DNA of 16,860 nucleotides, taken from assembly GCA_005884155.1 (NCBI GenBank), contig VAXD01000059.1, forward strand, positions 1,462 to 18,321, in the 5' to 3' direction. The DNA is from Actinomycetota bacterium. GTDB taxonomy: Bacteria > Actinomycetota > Thermoleophilia > Gaiellales > Gaiellaceae. Below the pieces are notes generated by a model. That model was not told where the DNA came from and did no database searches. It saw only the letters and a program-made list of their open reading frames with translations. Below, piece after piece: positions 14,060 through 16,860 of this stretch (positions within the stretch are counted from its first letter, which is position 1; each line of letters begins with the position of its first letter). The position numbers and the translations under genes are program-made.

Positions 14060-14544
14060 TGTGCCCCCCATTCGTTGAAGTCGATGCCCCAGTGCAGGAC
14101 GAGGTCGACGAAGGTCGGGTCCTTGCCGCCCGGCAGCGCCTCGATCTCGCGCAGGATCTCCAGGTACTGCTCGTGCCCGCGCTTCCGGCCTTCGAGCAAC
14201 ATCAGTGCCTGCTCCTGCGGCAATGAGTCGGCGAAGAAGAGCCGCAGGAGCGACTCGTCGCGCAGCTCGACCGTCGTCGTCGAGCCGAGCAGCCAGTCCT
14301 CGAGCGCCTTCCGGCCGGCCGCGGTGATCTCGTAGACGCGCCGGTCGCGCGCCCCGTTCGGGACGCTCTCGCCTTCGATCAGCCCGTCTTGCTCGAGCCG
14401 CCGGAGCTCCGGATAGATCTGGCCGTAGCTCGCTGCCCAGAAGAAGCGCGTCGAGCGGTCGACGACCGTCTTGATGTCGTAGCCCGACCGCGGCCGCATC
14501 GCCAGTAGTCCAAGCACGACCGGTGTAACTGCCGTCTGCTTCAT
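14011..14544 (-). CDS. PadR family transcriptional regulator
   Basis: DNA-binding repressor of 177 residues. The N-terminal PadR winged helix (about 5-80) shows TPVVLGLLAMRPRSGYDIK, FFWAASYGQIYPELRRLEQDGLIE and RRVYEITAAGRKALEDWL. A C-terminal helical dimerisation domain (Vir-like, about 85-177) follows with several Glu/Arg-rich helices. The start is the ATG at 14544; no SD is present because the predicted transcription start is within a few bases, so it is probably leaderless. A palindrome covers the -10 box, indicating autorepression. It is first in an operon with the overlapping membrane protein gene. Ligand is unknown; PadR proteins typically respond to phenolics, antibiotics or envelope stress. 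Confidence 0.94.
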   Translation of the reverse strand: MKQTAVTPVVLGLLAMRPRSGYDIKTVVDRSTRFFWAASYGQIYPELRRLEQDGLIEGESVPNGARDRRVYEITAAGRKALEDWLLGSTTTVELRDESLLRLFFADSLPQEQALMLLEGRKRGHEQYLEILREIEALPGGKDPTFVDLVLHWGIDFNEWGAQWCERQLRRLRKQKAA

Positions 14545-14552
14545 GTATCGCG

Positions 14553-14581
14553 AAGATATATCTCGCAGCTAGAAAAGTCAA
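14553..14581 (-). promoter_or_regulatory. padR promoter with overlapping palindromic operator
   Basis: On the minus strand TTGACT (14581-14576) and TATCTT (14558-14553) are separated by exactly 17 bp, a near-consensus sigma-70 promoter. A perfect 10-bp palindrome, AGATATATCT (14554-14563), with bulged GCGA/TCGC flanks, lies on the -10, as expected for a PadR repressor site. The predicted start point is about 14546, leaving one to three bases before ATG 14544. Confidence 0.7.
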
Positions 14582-14631
14582 GGCCGCTCTGACCCGAGCG
14601 GCTGCGAGATTGTCGGCCCGAGGTCATACAA

Positions 14632-14825
14632 TGGGGAAAGAGGCGAGCACACTGAATCTGTGGAAGCGATACGTAGCTCGTCGGCACTGGAAGAAACATG
14701 AACGCATCGAAGCTGAGCGAGCGCGACAGAAGGCGCTCGCCGGGCAAGATGTGGAAGCGGCAGTTCGCGACATCGCGCAAGGCTCTGCCACTGCCCAGCA
14801 GGGCATGTACCACGGAGGCCCTTAG
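14632..14825 (+). CDS. Possible small basic hypothetical protein
   Basis: An ORF of 64 residues starting at ATG 14632 with GAGG seven bases upstream. The product is highly charged and helical (LWKRYVARRHWKKHERIEAE, then a Gln/Ala-rich end) with no signal peptide, membrane segment or cysteine. G/C at third positions is clearly lower than in the neighbouring genes, so it may be young, recently acquired or not coding. An extended start at GTG/ATG upstream would add seven residues. The bases just before the ATG also read TACAAT, so this could be a promoter with a leaderless or non-coding transcript. I do not recognise a family. Confidence 0.42.
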
Positions 14826-14900
14826 CCTCGCCTGATCGAGAATCCTCGTCTCTTGAGCCGTCCTCGTCGATACGGCAATCCGAAGACGTCGAGCGAGCTA

Positions 14901-14989
<89 letters not shown>

Positions 14990-14995
14990 GCGGCC

Positions 14996-15001
14996 ATTCT
15001 A
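14996..15001 (-). promoter_or_regulatory. -10 box of tRNA-Leu
   Basis: TAGAAT on the minus strand, nine bases before the mature tRNA 5' end. A weak -35 candidate, TTCAAC, lies 16 bp upstream. Confidence 0.5.
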
Positions 15002-15029
15002 GCGACGACCTCTCGCCGTTGAACTCGCC

Positions 15030-15056
15030 GCTGAGTCGGACTTTGCTCGACTCAGC
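15030..15056 (-). other. Hairpin upstream of tRNA-Leu
   Basis: A perfect 9-bp stem (15030-15038 with 15048-15056) encloses a 9-nt loop. It lies between the partial tRNA copy and the tRNA promoter, and could end a short transcript from the upstream -10 box. Confidence 0.5.
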
Positions 15057-15096
15057 TCGCGTCGGCTTCATGGAGAGGCAGAAGGCCTACCGCGGC

Positions 15097-15135
15097 GCGA
15101 AGTCGTCAAGCCCGCGAAGCGGGCGGACTTCGCAA
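15097..15135 (-). other. Two-tier hairpin downstream of the partial tRNA copy
   Basis: An outer 8-bp stem (15097-15104 with 15128-15135) and an inner 7-bp stem (15110-15116 with 15120-15126, loop AAG) are separated by a 5/1 asymmetric internal loop. It directly follows the tRNA-like 5' fragment on the minus strand and could be the body of a small RNA or a processing structure. Confidence 0.5.
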
Positions 15136-15142
15136 CGTTGTT

Positions 15143-15176
15143 CCGCCACCAGCGCGCGAGGCGTCGGAATTGTAGC
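15143..15176 (-). pseudogene. Truncated duplicate of the tRNA-Leu 5' end with its own -10 box
   Basis: On the minus strand, TACAAT (15176-15171) is followed, 13 bases on, by the first 15 nt of tRNA-Leu; the shared 18-bp repeat is 15143-15160. The rest of the tRNA is missing, so this is best read as a relic of a tandem duplication or an integration scar. No integrase is nearby. Confidence 0.55.
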
Positions 15177-15203
15177 TGCGGTCTTCCTTTAGTCTTCGGC
15201 CCC

Positions 15204-16637
15204 GTGCGGGAGCTCTGCGACGAGGCGGTGTCTGCGGCGCTCGCGGCCGGAGCCTCGTACGCGGACGCGCGGGTCGTCCAGCGGCGCAGCCAGACAATCG
15301 CGACGCGGAACCGGCGGGTCGACCGGCTCGACGACGTCGAGAGCGAGGGAATCGGCGTCCGCGTGCTCGTCGGCGGCGCCTGGGGCTTCGCCTGCGACAA
15401 CCGGCTGAGCAACGAGAGCGCGCGTTCCACGGCCCAACGCGCAGCCTCCTTCGCGCAAGCCGCGCCGGGTGGGCACGACCGCGCGCTCGCGCCGGTCGAG
15501 CCAGCGCAGGCCGAATACCACACACCGGTCGAGAAAGACCCCTTCGCGCTCTCGCTCGCCGACAAGGTCGAGCAGTGCCTGCGGGCGGAGCAGGCGATGC
15601 GGCACGACGAGGTCAAGGTCACCGCCGCGTTCGTCCGCGCGATGCGCGAGGAGAAGCTGTTCGTCTCGTCCGACGGTGCCGCCATCGAGCAGGAGCGCTT
15701 CGAGTGCGGCGCTGGCATCGACGCGATGGCCTCACGCGAGGGCATCACGCAGATCCGCAGCTACCCGAGCGCACACGGAGGCTCGAGCGCGCAGGCCGGC
15801 TGGGAGTACGTCGAAGGGCTCGCGCTGGAACGCGAAGCGCCTCGCGTCGGGGAGGAAGCCGCGGCCCTGCTGCGCGCCGACCCCTGCCCGGCCGGGATCA
15901 CGACGGTCGTGATCGACTCCGAGCAGATGTTGATGCAGGTGCACGAGTCGGTCGGCCACCCGACGGAGCTCGACCGCGTCTACGGCACCGAGGCCGCGTA
16001 CGCCGGCACGAGCTTCCTCAAGCCGCACGACCTCGGCTCGCTTCGGTACGGCTCCGAGCAGATGAACGTGACCGCCGATTCGACGACGCCCGGGGGTCTC
16101 GGGACCTTCGGCTACGACGACGAGGGCGTGCCCGCGCGGCGCGAGCCGGTCGTCGCGGAGGGCGTCCTGTGCGGCTTCCTCACCTCGCGCGAGATGGCCG
16201 CGCGAATCGGCAACGGCTCGGGCGGCTCAATGCGAGCGGACGGCTGGAGCCGGATGCCGCTCGTTCGGATGACGAACCTGAACCTCGAGCCGGGCGAAGG
16301 CTCGTTCGAGGAGCTGATCGCCGGCGTCGACGAGGGCGTCTACCTCGAGACGAACAAGAGCTGGTCGATCGACGACAAGCGGCTCAACTTCCAGTTCGGG
16401 ACGCAGATCGCCTGGGAGATCAAGGACGGCAAGCTCGGCCGGATGCTGCGCGACGCGACCTACACGGGCCAGACGCCCGTCTTCTGGGCCTCGCTCGACG
16501 CCGTTGCCGGACCGGACGAGTGGGTGCTCCGCGGTCTCACGAACTGCGGCAAGGGCCAGCCGGGACAGTACGCGCACGTCTCGCACGGCACCTCGCCCGC
16601 CCGCTTCCGCAACGTGCAGGTCGGCTTCCGCAGCTGA
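15204..16637 (+). CDS. tldD: TldD family metalloprotease
   Basis: Zinc protease subunit that, with TldE/PmbA, degrades unfolded peptides and matures some ribosomally made peptides; cytoplasmic, 477 residues. Seen: an N-terminal domain beginning RELCDEAVSAALAAGASYADARVV, the zinc motif HESVGH (His247, Glu248, His252) in QVHESVGHPTELDRV, a GYDDEGVPARREPVVAEGVL turn, and the conserved NCGKGQPGQ near the end. The GTG at 15204 is chosen because homology begins immediately after it; an ATG at 15138 in frame would add 22 unlike residues running through the tRNA-like repeat. No SD is visible, so the message may be leaderless. The next gene shares one base with its stop, giving the usual tldD-tldE pair. 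Confidence 0.94.
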   Translation: MRELCDEAVSAALAAGASYADARVVQRRSQTIATRNRRVDRLDDVESEGIGVRVLVGGAWGFACDNRLSNESARSTAQRAASFAQAAPGGHDRALAPVEPAQAEYHTPVEKDPFALSLADKVEQCLRAEQAMRHDEVKVTAAFVRAMREEKLFVSSDGAAIEQERFECGAGIDAMASREGITQIRSYPSAHGGSSAQAGWEYVEGLALEREAPRVGEEAAALLRADPCPAGITTVVIDSEQMLMQVHESVGHPTELDRVYGTEAAYAGTSFLKPHDLGSLRYGSEQMNVTADSTTPGGLGTFGYDDEGVPARREPVVAEGVLCGFLTSREMAARIGNGSGGSMRADGWSRMPLVRMTNLNLEPGEGSFEELIAGVDEGVYLETNKSWSIDDKRLNFQFGTQIAWEIKDGKLGRMLRDATYTGQTPVFWASLDAVAGPDEWVLRGLTNCGKGQPGQYAHVSHGTSPARFRNVQVGFRS

Positions 16638-16860
16638 TGGACGCGCTCGAGCTTGCCCAGCGAGCGGTGCGGGCGGCAGAGGGCGACGAGGCCCTCGCTC
16701 TGGTCAACCGGGAGCGCTCCGGCCAGGCGCGTTTCGCGGGCTCGGAGGTCCACCAGCCGACGCTGATCGAGAACGAGGTGATCGAGCTCCAGATCGTGCG
16801 CGACGGGCGGCTCGGGCTCGCGGCCTCGAATCGCACCGACGACGACGCGCTGAAGGCACT
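16637..16860 (+). CDS. PmbA/TldE-like protease partner (5' part only)
   Basis: The first 74 residues of a second TldD/PmbA family protein, cut by the right edge. The ATG at 16637 overlaps the tldD stop by one base (TGATG). Visible sequence (LELAQRAVRAAEGDEALALV, then FAGSEVHQPTLIENEVIEL and VRDGRLGLAASNRTDDDAL) matches the PmbA N-terminal domain, including the run in which TldD-family proteins carry a substrate-groove strand. TldE lacks the zinc motif in known pairs; that region is outside the window. Confidence 0.85.
   Translation, partial: MDALELAQRAVRAAEGDEALALVNRERSGQARFAGSEVHQPTLIENEVIELQIVRDGRLGLAASNRTDDDALKA

Noticed and set aside
15138..15203. Earlier ATG start for tldD at 15138
   Set aside because: The added 22 residues are unlike the family and run through the duplicated tRNA 5' segment.

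Overview
The window reads as chromosomal DNA of a GC-rich actinobacterium. The likely class is Thermoleophilia (Gaiella/Solirubrobacter-like), but that is inferred from gene style, not from a marker tree. Supporting signs are pervasive G/C third codon positions, many GTG starts, a TopA with repeated C-terminal modules instead of Cys4 zinc fingers, an actinobacterial SOS box (CGAAC-N4-GTTCG) before lexA, and a SigR-like GGAAT-N18-GTT promoter before a primary-type sigma factor gene.

Layout. (1) 1-6812, all minus strand and read right to left: topA, an RpoD-type sigma factor, a dipeptide/oligopeptide ABC transporter lipoprotein, and a DppC-type permease that runs off the left edge. A strong hairpin separates the last two. 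(2) 6903-9386, plus strand: a tightly overlapping operon of a PlsC-like acyltransferase, a FEN-type 5'-3' exonuclease, a DUF6457-like small protein and a class II histone deacetylase-like amidohydrolase, closed by a hairpin terminator. Both the first and last gene lack an ATG/GTG/TTG start that would include their conserved N-terminus. (3) 9537-11597: a NarL-type response regulator (minus) and a membrane histidine kinase (plus) diverge from a 42-bp gap that is almost entirely one imperfect dyad. (4) 11600-11972: RNase P RNA (minus) with a consensus -10 and a shared bidirectional terminator. (5) 12032-13324: a secreted allene-oxide-cyclase/dirigent-like protein (plus), convergent with lexA and a translationally coupled 69-aa zinc-ribbon protein (minus). 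(6) 13424-14581: a PadR regulator and a membrane protein in an overlapping minus-strand operon with a near-leaderless promoter and a palindrome on its -10. (7) 14632-15176: a possible small ORF, tRNA-Leu(GAG), and a 171-bp-offset partial copy of the tRNA 5' end with its own -10 box and two hairpins between. (8) 15204-16860: tldD followed by a one-base-overlapping pmbA/tldE-like gene cut by the right edge.

Most of this is housekeeping. The less ordinary signals are regulatory or structural: the SigR-like promoter on the sigma gene, the lexA-coupled zinc ribbon, the dyad filling the two-component divergent gap, the tRNA 5'-end duplication with a possible small RNA, inverted repeats inside topA and the exonuclease, and two genes that seem to need AUU/AUC or other non-standard initiation. 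I see no CRISPR array, transposase or phage gene.
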